Below, one piece after another: positions 1 to 9,833 of a DNA stretch of 64,000 bases; positions within the stretch are counted from its first letter, which is position 1; each line of letters opens with the position of its first letter. Under the pieces are notes generated by a model. It was not told the origin of the DNA and searched no databases. It saw only the letters and a program-made list of their open reading frames with translations. The DNA is from Gnetum montanum (Eukaryota > Streptophyta > Gnetopsida > Gnetales > Gnetaceae), in assembly GCA_015680685.1 (NCBI GenBank), contig MNCI01020989.1, positions 111,524 through 175,523 on the forward strand, in the 5' to 3' direction. The translations under genes were made by a program, and so were the position numbers.

Positions 1-277
1 GGTGATGACATGGAGGAAATGTCTCCATGTAACAGCTGTGCCCAAGAAACTCTGCAACAAAGATGCTTGTATGTAGCAACCACATAAGAAGTAGTAGACA
101 CCCCGTGGTTGACAGCTCCTTGTAGGAGCAAATAAATATGCATGGAATGAACTAAGGAAACTCATGTCAAAAACTGTGGCATAGACGCATTGGAACGTGA
201 GCATCGCCAAATTCCACCCCTCAACTTAAGATCATCAATTGGGAGAAGTTAGGCACTTCTTATAAATTCAAATAGGC
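1..277 (+). pseudogene. Protease C-terminal tail and RT linker, truncated
   Basis: The first 90 bases match the stretch after the protease in element C (59470-59540), ending in a residue pattern like QRCLYVATT. Bases 150-275 match the C linker leading into RT, with the INWEKL-like motif (C: NINWGKLEI at about 59680). At about 270-279 the similarity jumps from the start of RT to the 3' UTR just upstream of the conserved TCATGGGGG box. All RT motifs, RNase H and integrase are therefore missing. This is a broken copy with no coding capacity. Confidence 0.7.
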
Positions 278-311
278 ACTCACTATTTCAGATCTCTCCC
301 TTACAACTCAA

Positions 312-328
312 TCATGGGGGAATTGGCC
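312..328 (+). promoter_or_regulatory. Conserved purine-rich box after pol
   Basis: TCATGGGGGAATTGGCC stands at the start of the 3' UTR. The same box follows the coding region in C (62618), F (41092), I (18775, minus), H1 (12520, minus) and H2 (52605, minus). It resembles the true polypurine tract at 2293-2304 but lies about 2 kb upstream of it. An internal tract is one reading. A role is inferred only from conservation. Confidence 0.5.
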
Positions 329-339
329 ACCTATGCTAA

Positions 340-520
340 TCATATGGGGCCCTCAGTTCTTTTTCAGTTTTTGTTTTACACAATTTTGTTTTACAATGTT
401 TTTTTTTTACACATTTTTGTTTTACAAATTTCTTTAACTTTTCTACTTTTTGTTTTACAACTTTCTTTAACTTTTCTTATTTTTGTTTTACAACATCGTT
501 ATACTTTTCTATTTTGTGTG
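340..520 (+). repeat. T-rich imperfect tandem repeat in 3' UTR
   Basis: About five imperfect units contain the core TTTTGTTTTACA, separated by CTTTCTTTAACTTTTC-like spacers. The equivalent positions in C (62660-62760), F (41130-41240) and I (18612-18735, minus) hold related arrays. An open frame across it (314-565) has a low-complexity F/L/V-rich product and is not credible as a gene. Confidence 0.65.
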
Positions 521-535
521 TGTGTGTGTGTGTGT
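513..535 (+). repeat. (GT)n microsatellite
   Basis: An uninterrupted run of about eleven GT units directly follows the T-rich array. Confidence 0.85.
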
Positions 536-2292
536 CATCCACCCTGTAAGTTCATCACCCAATAAGTGTTCAGGTCGATGGTATGAACTATTTTCATACT
601 GATTGCTAATGTTTGGTTTTTAACTTTAAGTTACATTATTGATACTAAGGTATGTTGCTTTTGATATGGTAGGCAATGAGATCACTTCATCCATCCATCC
701 ATCAAGTCTATGGTTTCTCTTAGCTTGGAAATGTACAGTTCCCTTCCAATAAGAACTTTAATGAACCAATGATTGGGCATTTCTCAAACTAAGGAAGGAC
801 TCAAGGATTGCAAAGGGTGTGACTTCAAGGGAACTTGATGCTTTTGTGTTGATCATTCTCTTGGGTGCTTGGATGTTTTCTTCTTGAGTTTTCTTACCGT
901 TATGATGTTACCCATTCTTTGGAAGCTAAGACAATAAAAATAAGAAGCCTTTGCATGGTGTGGTCCCCACACATAAAAACACAAAACAAAAAAAAAACCA
1001 AAGTGAGGATTCAAAGCACACCCCTTAGATGAGATAATCTTTGGGCTGCAAACACTGGTTATGGAATCAAAGCATTCCCTCTAACTAAGGCCCTTCTTGC
1101 TTCCCATTCTCTCCTTGTTTCGTTGGAATGGTGGTGGCTCTTTGAAGATGCATCCTTGTTATCCAAGTGGATGGTTTAACCGGATGCATTGATGCGAAGT
1201 CACTAGAAGTGGTTGGTTTGAGCCGGAGTTGGAATGAGATTTGCCAAGTTGCATTAATCATAAAACACACAAGGGGCTGTACACCACCTTGTCCTTGGGA
1301 TTCCATTCCATTCTCTTCTTTCCATCCTTCTCTCCATTGTTCACCTCATTGCCAGTTTTATCATTAGTGTATATTTTGGTTGATGCATTGTTTTCTTTTT
1401 GGTAAATTCTTGCGGTTACAACTTTAACTTTTGTTCCAAAAGACATTCCCAGAGTCTATGGACTCTTTGAATGTGGGATTGTCATGGCATTAAAGGCATG
1501 AGCCTGCTTTGGGGAGGACCCACTGACACTCCTATTTGGAACATTAGTTAACTTCTTTTCCTTAATTTTTTGTATTTAATTATTATTTTGTTGATTACCA
1601 TTTTGACATACCTTTCATCGATGTCATAGTTGTCCCTTTTTACCTATCTTTCTTACTCATTTTCTTTCTCCATTCTAACGCTACTGGAGGTTCCTGATTA
1701 GTCATGGGGGTATGGGGCCTACTATTTTGATTTTTCTCCTAAGCCCTGAATTTTTTTGTTTATCTTCCTAACCCCTACACCTTTGGTAGTCATCATCTAC
1801 ATATTCCCAGGTCCATATCAGCCATATCACAACCTAGCCAATGAACTTACACCGAAGCAAGGTATTAATTACTTAATGATTCAATTACCCTTGCTAATAT
1901 ATGATTATGTTATGTGTGCAAATGGAAATTATACAACAACGGAATGGATCTGGAGCAAACACTTGGAATGGAGTAGCGCAGAAGCAACTATGCAAGGAGT
2001 AGAATGGATAATGCGCTTACGGATGGACAATGGAAGGCGTAATCTAGGCGTTGGCAACAGCAAGACTCTTCTCTCTTCTTCTCTTCTATTCTCTCTTCTC
2101 TTTTCTCTCAATTGCCAAATGTGGCCTGATGTCATTGTAATAAGGTGTTCACCCTTGTTGTCATGAACACCAGTCTTGTCAAGTCTTGTAATAATGAACC
2201 ATTCACATGTCATTCCATTAGTTCCATTTCCCTCAATAATCCCATACCTACTTGATATCATTGTAAGGAACTCAAGAAAGAGTTTTCAGTCA
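536..2292 (+). other. 3' untranslated region of element A
   Basis: This stretch aligns with 62770-64000 of element C over its first 1.2 kb, including the block reading GGGCATGAGCCT followed by TTGGGGAGGACCC (about 1495-1525; C 63740-63765). It contains a second copy of the polypurine-tract sequence at 1701-1714. No credible coding region is seen. The open frames here (such as 1756-2166) overlap opposite-strand frames and show no recognisable motif. Confidence 0.65.
1701..1714 (+). promoter_or_regulatory. Internal polypurine-tract-like copy
   Basis: GTCATGGGGGTATG is identical to the sequence at the true 3' LTR boundary (2293-2306), but lies about 590 bases upstream and is not followed by an LTR. 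Element C has the related GTCATGGGGGTCATG at 63945. It may be a decoy or ancestral priming site, or a relic of a tandem duplication of the 3' end. Confidence 0.5.
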
Positions 2293-2304
2293 GTCATGGG
2301 GGTA
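2293..2304 (+). promoter_or_regulatory. Polypurine tract of element A
   Basis: GTCATGGGGGTA directly abuts the TGATGAG start of the LTR. This is the expected plus-strand primer site of an LTR retrotransposon. The minus-strand element H1 has the matching TGGGGGTA immediately before its LTR (9822-9829). Confidence 0.8.
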
Positions 2305-3213
2305 TGATGAGACGTGGATTGCACAAGCCATGATATTGCGTACGTGATATCGCGGCCGACGCGATATCGCATTCCCTGCAATATCGCGTCCTTCCCTCAT
2401 TTGACATCCTAGGCGTAAAGTAGCGAAGATCTGGCGGATTGATCACCCCAAAGATATAATATTTTCCATGTGCCCGTAGTAGGAGTCCCCTAAGTGAACG
2501 GTTCTTTATTCGAGCAGCTTTGTACCTGAACGCAAGTTGTGTACGACAATAAAGAAGAGCTTTGTGGATAAATCTTGTAGTGCATGGATAAGTTTAATTA
2601 ATGTTATTTATTACTTTCCTAGTAACGCGGCATGAGTATGACTTGGTTACGAGCGTTGACGAACGTGTACAGCTAGCCAAGGAATCAGCTACTCATCGTG
2701 ATTAGTTTCTCTCACCCTTTCCTCCTAGAACGTGGGACAAGTACGACTTGATTACGAGCATCTATGGATGTGTATGGCTAGTCAAGGAATCGGTTGCTTG
2801 TCACACTTAGGTTAGTTAAGTGCCTCAGTACGCCCACTTCGAGCACGTGTGTCACGTGTGGTAATCCTAGTAATGATTAGCGTTTGGTAGCCACAGTTGC
2901 ACATTTTAGGGTGTGTACGAGAAGTGGGAATGAATGTTGATGCTAGGACTTAGTGCTATAGTTAGAATTAGTTTTAGTTTCTCAACCCTTCACCGTTTAG
3001 CATAGGAGATAAACCAAAAAATATCAAAAAATTTATATACCTCGGACTTACTTAACCATACACCATGACAACAACAAGTCTGGGAAGACAACGAACAATT
3101 AACCCCAAGTGTTCCATGGGGCGTTTAGGCATTTAGTCTGTGCAGTTTGATCGGATCACGCGTGCTACGCTCGTTTCGTATGGTTGAGTGTAGGGGTACC
3201 TCGCCACTCATCA
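2305..3213 (+). repeat. 3' LTR of element A (909 bp)
   Basis: It begins TGATGAG and ends CTCATCA, the perfect inverted termini of this family. The last part (GGGGTACCTCGCCACTCATCA-like) matches the LTR end of C up to position 56347. U3 carries GATATCGC palindromes. A region with AATAAAG (about 2549) corresponds to the polyadenylation region. The TATA box visible in C is not seen here; the stretch between the palindromes and the GTGCCCGTAGTAGGAGTC block differs from C. Confidence 0.88.
2332..2387 (+). promoter_or_regulatory. U3 array of GATATCGC palindromic motifs
   Basis: Four copies of GATATCGC or a one-base variant start at 2332, 2346, 2363 and 2380, spaced 14-17 bases apart. The sequence is rich in CpG although the surroundings are CpG-poor. 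The C LTR has four related copies (55589-55647). Position just upstream of the expected promoter suggests a transcription-factor array; this is inference. Confidence 0.55.
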
Positions 3214-3261
3214 GTGGGGGTGCAAGGGCACGAGTTGTTGAAAACTGAAACATAGGTACAC

Positions 3262-3375
3262 CCCAATATAGATAGTCTAAATTGAACTTTATAACTCAAT
3301 ATTGTCCACTAGAATTGAACTAATGACTTAGAGCTTTCAAATCAAGAGTCTTACCACTAGGCTAATACCTCATTA
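3262..3375 (-). repeat. tRNA-derived SINE-like head
   Basis: On the minus strand the block reads GAGGTATTAGCCTAGTGG, followed by GTAAGACTCTTGA and later AGTTCAATTCT. These match a Pol III A box (plus coordinates 3350-3364) and B box (3311-3321) at tRNA-like spacing. A tRNA-derived SINE head or tRNA pseudogene is the best reading. No clean 3' tail or target duplication is visible. It recurs at 46182-46297. Confidence 0.55.
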
Positions 3376-4249
3376 TCCATAATTTATGATTAACTTACCT
3401 ACCTATCTAATGGCTCTTTCAAAAGTGAAACTCTCAAAAAATATCCTAATCCTTCCTATTTGTTACCAGTTTCTATTATTGAGTAGAGTATCTATGGCTA
3501 TATCTCTTGTTTAAACTCCCAAAGTTAGCTATAATCTAATCAACAAGGTATGTGTCTTATGCTAAGACTATCCTCCAAGAATGATTTGTTGTTCTATCTC
3601 TTGCTCTTCATAAGGCTACTACCTCGATGTTACCATTGATGAATGAAGTGTAATTTCCTAATTTGAATAGTTGTTCCATTTTTGAATACTTTAATACCTA
3701 AAGCTCCCTCCTTGGACCTAATGTGCTCATGCAATGGATAAGCTTACACTACATTTATCTAGTTATAGTTAGGATCTTTTTTCTACATAGGTAGACTATG
3801 CCTATGGTAGAAACCACAAGGGTGATCATGGCTACCAAGGCTTCTACATTTAGGAGGTTAAGACTACATTTACATGGTAATGGTACCACATCACTAAGGG
3901 AAAAATATCATTCTTCCATGGGTGATGTTATTTTTCTGAATATTTTGAAGATCATAGGACCACTAGGATTACTATATTATTATTCATCAAGAGTAGGTCC
4001 AAGATGGATGATAAGCTCACCTTGTACAATGAAATAAATGATCATATTACATTAGTTTTTCACATATGATTATTATCTAAAAATATTTGAATAAACCCCA
4101 AAAATGAAAAATTCAAACTTTCATAAATTGACTTGGAAATGATATTTGACACCAAACTAATTGAGATAATCATAGATTCTTAAATGAGCAAGGCTCTAAG
4201 AAAATAAATGAGAGGAATACTTGCTAGAATAATAGATCAAGAGCTATAA
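3376..4249. other. Unassigned sequence between SINE head and LINE fragment
   Basis: No motif is recognised. A 79-codon plus-strand frame (3798-4037) recurs as a longer frame in the duplicate (46723-47013), but this is expected for paired copies of any sequence, and no protein family is recognised. It may be the worn 3' part of the adjacent LINE, which runs leftwards. Its match to 46300-47160 is continuous. Confidence 0.4.
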
Positions 4250-4850
4250 AAATTTTTAATGTGTTTATAAAAGATGATCAACCATGACTATCATTAACAT
4301 GATAATAAGACCATATTTCAACATGAAATTTATTCACATATATGCTTACACTCAAAATCAAAACATAAGAAACATTCAACAATATATAAAGCAAAATCAA
4401 AAGCATATTTTAAAATATTAGAGATAATGATAAATAAAAGGACACTAAAAACCATTATCTAAAAGACCTTTTTTTTTTAAAAAAAGCTAAAATTAACTTT
4501 TCATCAACTAAAATTCTAGCAGGTGAATCTTTTAGAAGAAGAGAAACATGATGAATAAACAACTAATCAAGTTGCATATGCTTTTTAAAAGTAAGTGATT
4601 ATTCAATTTGATCATAAGCTTTAGAAAAATCCAATTCCAATAACATAAATTCTTGATCAGATTCTTGTACTTAAGAAAAAGCTTCAATAGTTGTTAAAAT
4701 GTTATTAAGAAATATCCTACTTGGAAACAATTTAGTTTGTTCTCTATTCACAATAGTGTAGATGTTATGTTTATGATTAGAAGGCACTATTTAAGTAATA
4801 ATTTTATAGCTTGCGCTAAGAAACATAATATGTCTCCAATTTTTAATAGC
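4250..4850 (-). pseudogene. L1-type LINE reverse transcriptase fragment
   Basis: Translated on the minus strand, this shows successive motifs typical of plant L1-like LINE RT: AIKNWRHIMFLSASYKII, then REQTKLFPSRIFLNNIL, then LLELDFSKAYDQIE, which holds the first catalytic Asp of the palm. ARILVDEKL follows. Stops interrupt it. The LINE ORF1, endonuclease and poly(A) end are not recognised; the left end is uncertain. It fuses with Ty3/gypsy RT sequence at about 4845, and this fusion is shared with the copy at 47160-47780. Confidence 0.7.
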
Positions 4851-5700
4851 TTCCATTTCTATTCCTTGGTAATATGAACATTGATAAGTACCAGTTTGTC
4901 ATTGTTTAAAAACACATACTCCAAAGATTTTGGTAATATTTTCAGCTCTAAGACTTCTAGTTCAATGGTTTCTAGAGCTTCTAACTCTCCCCAGTTAATC
5001 TTTGGATCTCTTATATTTTATGAACATGAGAGTTGGTTCTTGATTTTCTCCATTTTATCCATATTATCTATACACACATTTGTGAAGATCTCTATTATTT
5101 TCATGCATATTATAGAAATGAGTTGTTATCTATGGTCAACTGCTAGGTGCCTTCTTTTTTTATGGTTGTTGTGTATAAGAATCTTTGGACACTTATAGAT
5201 TTAGTAAAACTCTTACATGTCTTGATGTTTGTGATTTTGATTGTCCATATCCTTTATATTTAGTGGTGCCCTATGTTATTTTACACAATGCACAAAATCC
5301 TCTTCTTCTCTATGTTACTAAATTTATTTTCCTTGAAGAATTCTGAGGAGAGGTTCTTGATTCCTAACTTAGAATTAATTGTATGTAGCCAAGCCCTTTC
5401 CATAATCATTGGAAAGTCTCCATTGTAATTATCTACATGAATCACCAAAAAATCTGTTGGATATGACCACCCACTAATACTAGTCACAATGTTCTCTATC
5501 AATCCTATTGAAATAGTGATGAACTAGTTTACATGTTTCAACTTGATATTACAATGTTTAAGTAGAGATAAGTTCCATATTTTGTACATTTTTTTGGAAA
5601 CCAAATTTGCACTAGAATCCAAGTTTAACAAAGCTTTATATGTATCATTTCCTACGATTTGTAACTAGATTAGGACACTTATAAGATCAATTCTTTTCTT
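4851..5700 (-). pseudogene. Protease and N-terminal RT linker of G1
   Basis: On the minus strand the retroviral-type aspartic protease is recognised by LDSSANLVSKKMYK near 5630. This corresponds to LDSGSGVNLTSYKM in element C, but the active-site Gly is Ser. It continues through WSYPTDFLVIHVDNYNGDF to PMIMERAW, where the flap-region IMGR motif has become IMER. The RT linker follows (about 4851-5100), with LEYVFLNNDKLVLINV matching C at 59760. Coding breaks off at the LINE junction before any RT catalytic motif. Not functional. Confidence 0.7.
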
Positions 5701-8271
5701 AGTAAGATGACTGGCCTTAATATGATCTATAATGACATGGGTTAACATGATAGTTTAAATATTTTGGATTCTTTGGTTTAAAGGTAGCTCAATAGGTATT
5801 CCTTGAGTAATTTGAAAGCATTCCATAATTGAAGGTACCTATGATGGTTTTGGTGGATTGTTAGGCTAGAAGGATAAAATTTTTTGAGGTTTATGCTCAA
5901 AACCTTTTGAAACATTATCTACTTACTATTTTATAGCTCCTATGATATTTTGCTGCTAAGGCTACCAAAAGTTTTCAACTTGCATTTATGGTGTAGGTGG
6001 CAAAGAAGTGGAAGCATGGGGTGCATGGTGTTGTAAGAGGTAAGAAGTACATCTAATGGGAGATTGAACTCATGGAATAGTAGGTCTATGATATTTGGTA
6101 TGATAGAAATGATGGTAGGATGTGTGGATGGTTGGTGATATTGGTTGTTGAATATAGTACTTGTAAGGGTCTGGCTATTAGTAAGGGTACTACTGCCTTA
6201 GTGATGGCATCCCCCATGACTATGGGTTATGACACTACCAATATTAATCTTGAAGATTAGATGACATTCAACTTGGATAATATTGTTGGTGGAGTTGCTA
6301 CCTATAGTTGTCTTGAGAATAAGGCAATCTCCTAGGTGCTTTCCTTTTGAAAAATTTTGGACTTAAGATGTACACCCTAGACTCTTGCAAGTATGATAAA
6401 ATTGAGCAACAATGTTGTGGATAGGTATATTAGCATATGTCATATCCTCATCTTCTAAATCAAAGTTTGCAACCTCTTTCACTATTGCAACCTTAAGTTT
6501 TTGTTGATAAGAGTCCTTCTCCATGTCCTTCTTTCTTCTTTTGTCTCAATCCTTGGATCTTTCTTATCTTATTTTCTCTTCCACAATCTTTAATGTTATA
6601 TAAAACTTCTCATATAGAGAGTCCCACATCTTGTCTACCTTAGTCAAAATTTCAATAATAGAATTTTGGATCATCAAGGTCTTGCTCTGCACAACCTCCT
6701 ATAATGGTGATTCATCCTTTAGGTCACAAACATAAATCTCCTTTTTGTAGATGAAGAAGTCTTGATTGTACTTCTATGTACTTTCTCTTTTCATTAACTC
6801 TCTTTGTTCCTCTACTATCTAGTCAATGAGTCTTTACAAAAATTCTAATAATCTTCCATCGGCATAGATCCTAAGAGTTTCCCTAGTCTTGTTTTTAAAT
6901 CTGTTTATGATATGGCAAAGCTACACCCATTGAGGCAAATCACTGCTTGGACATCAATGTAGCAAATAATAGTATCTTCTTAAGGCTATATCAAGGGATT
7001 CATGGTTATCTTGTTTCCATCCTTAAATTTCTTTTCTCAAGTTGGACACCTTATAGAAAGTTTGATACTTATCATTGAACAACTCTAGCATCATACTCTA
7101 TCTTGAATACATTCCAGTTCCAAAGACTGGTATCAACTTTCAACTTACTTTATGAGTATTCTAGGGAATAATTTAAGCTTTTGTCAATTATTTTTGATAT
7201 TTTTCAATGAATAGAAATCATGGAAGGCATGTATATGATAATATAAACTAGCATTGTAACCTCCCTGAAACTTAGAAATATTATTAATGTCAATCCATTT
7301 GATCTGACTATCCCTCTAATGCTTAGTGGGAATGTGAAATACCTCATAGATGTTGATGATCCTTCTTGTAGTAAGTAATGGTTCATCATTGACATCTTGT
7401 TCATCATGGCCCTTGTCATAGCCATGTGTCCTATAATGTGGCTTACTACACCTTCTTTCTTGATGATGTCCATCTTCTTCTTCTTTCTCTTTTCTACATT
7501 TCGCTCTTCCATCCTTATGATGAGGTCTTCTATTATCTTCACCTCACCTTTGATCATTTTCCTTTCAATTCCAATAATGCTCTCCCTTGCCAAAGTTAGA
7601 CAATGAAGAAGATGCTGAGGATGGAGAGCTAGAAGAGTTGTGCTATCTTTCTCTCCTTCTTTAGTCCCCTAGTTATTCTCTAGCCTAGTGACTAGAAGAC
7701 CTTGGCCTTGAGGTCTCTTTGTTATGGGTCTAGTTCTCCCCTTGCCTTGGTTAATTACCAAGGTTAAATATAACAATTGGTGGGTCGTGTTATCTTCACT
7801 GAAGGAAGGAGGACCTTGGTATTGAAATATACTTAATAGATATTTTTTGTCTTCTTTTTTTGACTATAATGCTAGTGTAATTGGAACCTTGTTACCCTTG
7901 CAGGCTTTGGTATGAATCTCCATGAGTTCATCTTTTTAAAGTTGGGCCTCTTTTGGTTGATAATCTCTATAGAGGTGATCTGTCACTCAATAATTTGAGG
8001 TTACTACTTCAAGTCCCATCTTTATTAATGTAGCCATGAACATTAATGTAATGGAATAATCAAGTGGAAACACAATGTTCCCCTTTATGTCTCTCCATAA
8101 AAATCGGTCATCTTGATAGAGGATGAAAGTAAAGTCCATATAGTATTAATTTAGATGGGTGTAGACCACGTTGAGTTATTGGTGTACTTCATATAGGTTC
8201 TTCTTCAATCTATCATGATGTCTTGTAGTATTATCTGTAGGTGGAGAATCAACCCTAGGAGAAGAAGATAT
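5701..8271 (-). pseudogene. Decayed gag of G1
   Basis: The minus strand shows the gag core around 7000-7330, with motifs like FHIPTKH, GGYNASLYYHIHAFHDF and LFPRILI that align with the C, F and H gag cores. The zinc knuckle near 6430 has lost its first Cys (Tyr) and its His (Tyr). The start region matches the MSSSH-type start of other copies, but the ATG has become ATA at 8269-8271. A proline-rich linker joins gag to protease. An apparent 129-residue frame at 7204-7593 is in another frame. Confidence 0.6.
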
Positions 8272-8396
8272 TTTTCACTTTGTTCTTGTAGTATGACTTA
8301 TAAAATATTATTGTTTTTGTAATAATAGTTCATTATATTTCTATAATGATCTTTGTATGATTTGATTATCTTAAATAGTTAATGTATAACAAGATC

Positions 8397-8421
8397 CCCA
8401 ACAACAATGTCAATGATGAGC
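8397..8421 (-). promoter_or_regulatory. Decayed primer-binding site of G1
   Basis: The reverse complement next to the LTR reads TTGACATTGTTGTTGGGGA. It matches the expected tRNA-Asp complement at most positions, and the differences are of G-to-A and C-to-T type. It supports the minus-strand orientation. Confidence 0.6.
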
Positions 8422-8785
8422 AGTGAGTGTTTCCTACACCTAACCATACAAGTTACAAGTATGTATGCATGATTTGTTCAAATTATATGGAACCTTATGT
8501 TAAAAGTATTTTAGATAATTAAGCATGATGTTGGTGGTTATATTCTCGATCACCACTTATGTAGCATAATGGAGTATAGTTAAGTGTGATCGAGGTGTAA
8601 GATGTTTTTATTTTTATTAATTTTATGATTAAAATATTTAAGATAATAAAATAATTAAAATATTAATTTCTAATTAGCTATGGAACTAAAAGTAATCTAA
8701 ACTAACCTAAACACAAAGCATGTGTTTCCACTCTCTATTCATATCCTAAACATATACTAACATTGTTAGGTTACCAAGTGAAGAC
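8422..8785 (-). repeat. G1 5' LTR, inner part
   Basis: It starts TGATGAG at 8422 and aligns with the inner part of the other minus-strand LTRs of the family. It includes the CATGATTTG..CAAATT block and the repeated GTTACCAAG motif near 8769. It is cut at 8785 by element H1 and resumes at 16313. Confidence 0.75.
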
Positions 8786-9821
8786 TAATGAGTAGCACGT
8801 ACCCCTATGTCAAACTATACAAATCACAAGCATTCACACATGATCTAGTCAAATTCTATGGATGGTACTAGTTATGGCATCTAGATTGTTAAGGATTGAT
8901 CATAGAACACTACCTTCCTACTTGGACTAGTGATAGCTTTGTCACATACGATTTAGTCCAAAGTAAGGCACATGATAATTGATGTTGTTAGGCCCTGATT
9001 ACTTCTAGTGATAAACATAATTGGGGATGAAATTTAGTCCTAAGTATAAGTAATGACAGTAATGTAAATCTACTCTAGCCTAGAGTGATGAGCATATGGT
9101 CCTGGCTTACCATACATGCCTTGGGCTCATGTAACTGTTACTAGGTTACTAAGCGTTATGCTACTAGGCAAACCAAACAATAACACTCTAGGATTACCAA
9201 ACAATTGCACTTGAATTCTCAAAACCAGTCATACTCATTCTGCTTTACTAATGAACAAGTAAAGCAAAGTACTTGGAAATGTGAATAATTAAACTAAGAA
9301 AATAGTAAAAATTATGCTAAGTAAAATAATAAAGATAAGTGGATGCTGCAATGATGAAAAGTAATCTTGATCTTTATTTTTGAACATGAAATGTGTCCAA
9401 GTACACTTCTCTCAAATAAATATTCCATAAAACTACTCAACACCATACTGCAAGCATTCACTCTATTGCTAAAACTATAGAAACAAACTACAAGAATCTC
9501 CTTAAGGGTGAAATGAAACTTCTTTGAATTTTGTGCCCAAGTGTTGTATTTCTAGGCAAGCATACATCCCTTGATATTGAATATTCAATAATGTAGCATG
9601 TACTCTGATATCAGATATGTGATATCGTAGCTCTACTATGTGCTATCATAGTTGATCAAAAATTTCCTTTTTTTTCAAACAAATGTGACATAGCATCTAC
9701 AACATCACAGATGTGATGTAGCATCTACAATGTAGAAGCCAACTAGGATGTACTAACAGGGATGCTATAGTGGAGGTGTGATGTAGCATCTACAATATCT
9801 CAGCTAACTGATGATTCATCA
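8786..9821 (-). repeat. H1 3' LTR (1036 bp)
   Basis: Plus-strand edges are TAATGAG (a mutated TGATGAG) and GATTCATCA, directly followed by TACCCCCA, the complement of the polypurine tract. It is similar along its length to 15304-16312. U3 contains GATATC and GTAGCATCTAC-type palindromes around 9600-9790. Confidence 0.85.
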
Positions 9822-9833
9822 TACCCCCACAAC
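9822..9833 (-). promoter_or_regulatory. Polypurine tract of H1
   Basis: The minus strand reads GTTGTGGGGGTA immediately before the LTR start TGATGAATC. Confidence 0.75.

Larger units (their letters stand above)
1..3213 (+). mobile_element. Element A: 3' part of a Ty3/gypsy LTR retrotransposon, pol deleted
   Basis: The window opens inside this element, just downstream of the protease. In order it holds the protease tail and RT linker (1-275), a deletion junction, a long 3' untranslated region (about 280-2304), a polypurine tract and a complete 3' LTR (2305-3213). The same order is seen in element C (55578-64000), where about 2.9 kb of RT, RNase H and integrase lies between the points that touch here. 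The element's 5' half lies outside the window, so its target duplication cannot be checked. It ends exactly where the duplicated G block begins. Membership of the C family is clear from the shared leader of the RT linker, the 3' UTR and the LTR. Confidence 0.85.
3214..8785 (-). mobile_element. Element G1: truncated minus-strand Ty3/gypsy composite
   Basis: Read on the minus strand from its 5' LTR (8422-8785, continuing at 16313-16804), it holds a decayed primer site, gag, a linker, protease and the first part of RT. At about 4845 it joins an L1-type LINE fragment, then unassigned sequence and a tRNA-like SINE head near 3262-3375. Integrase and a 3' LTR are absent. The whole composite recurs as G2 (46143-51141). 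Its left edge coincides with the end of element A's LTR. Confidence 0.75.

Noticed and set aside
314-565. 83-codon open frame after the purine box in element A
   Set aside because: F/L/V-rich product of a T-rich array; the repeat differs in unit number in other copies and the frame is not kept.
1756-2261. Overlapping open frames on both strands in the 3' UTR of A
   Set aside because: Opposite-strand frames overlap, no motif, and the region behaves as UTR when aligned with C.
2332-2390. GATATCGC repeats as a CRISPR-like array
   Set aside because: Units are 8 bases with 6-9 base spacing inside a plant LTR; no cas genes and a eukaryotic context.
3798-4037. Plus-strand frame with a longer match at 46723-47013
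   Set aside because: Both lie in the duplicated block, so similarity is expected without coding; no family motif, and the neighbouring LINE runs on the other strand.
7204-7593. 129-codon minus-strand frame in G1 gag
   Set aside because: Wrong frame relative to gag core motifs; the M/I/K-rich composition is a shadow of a decayed basic region.
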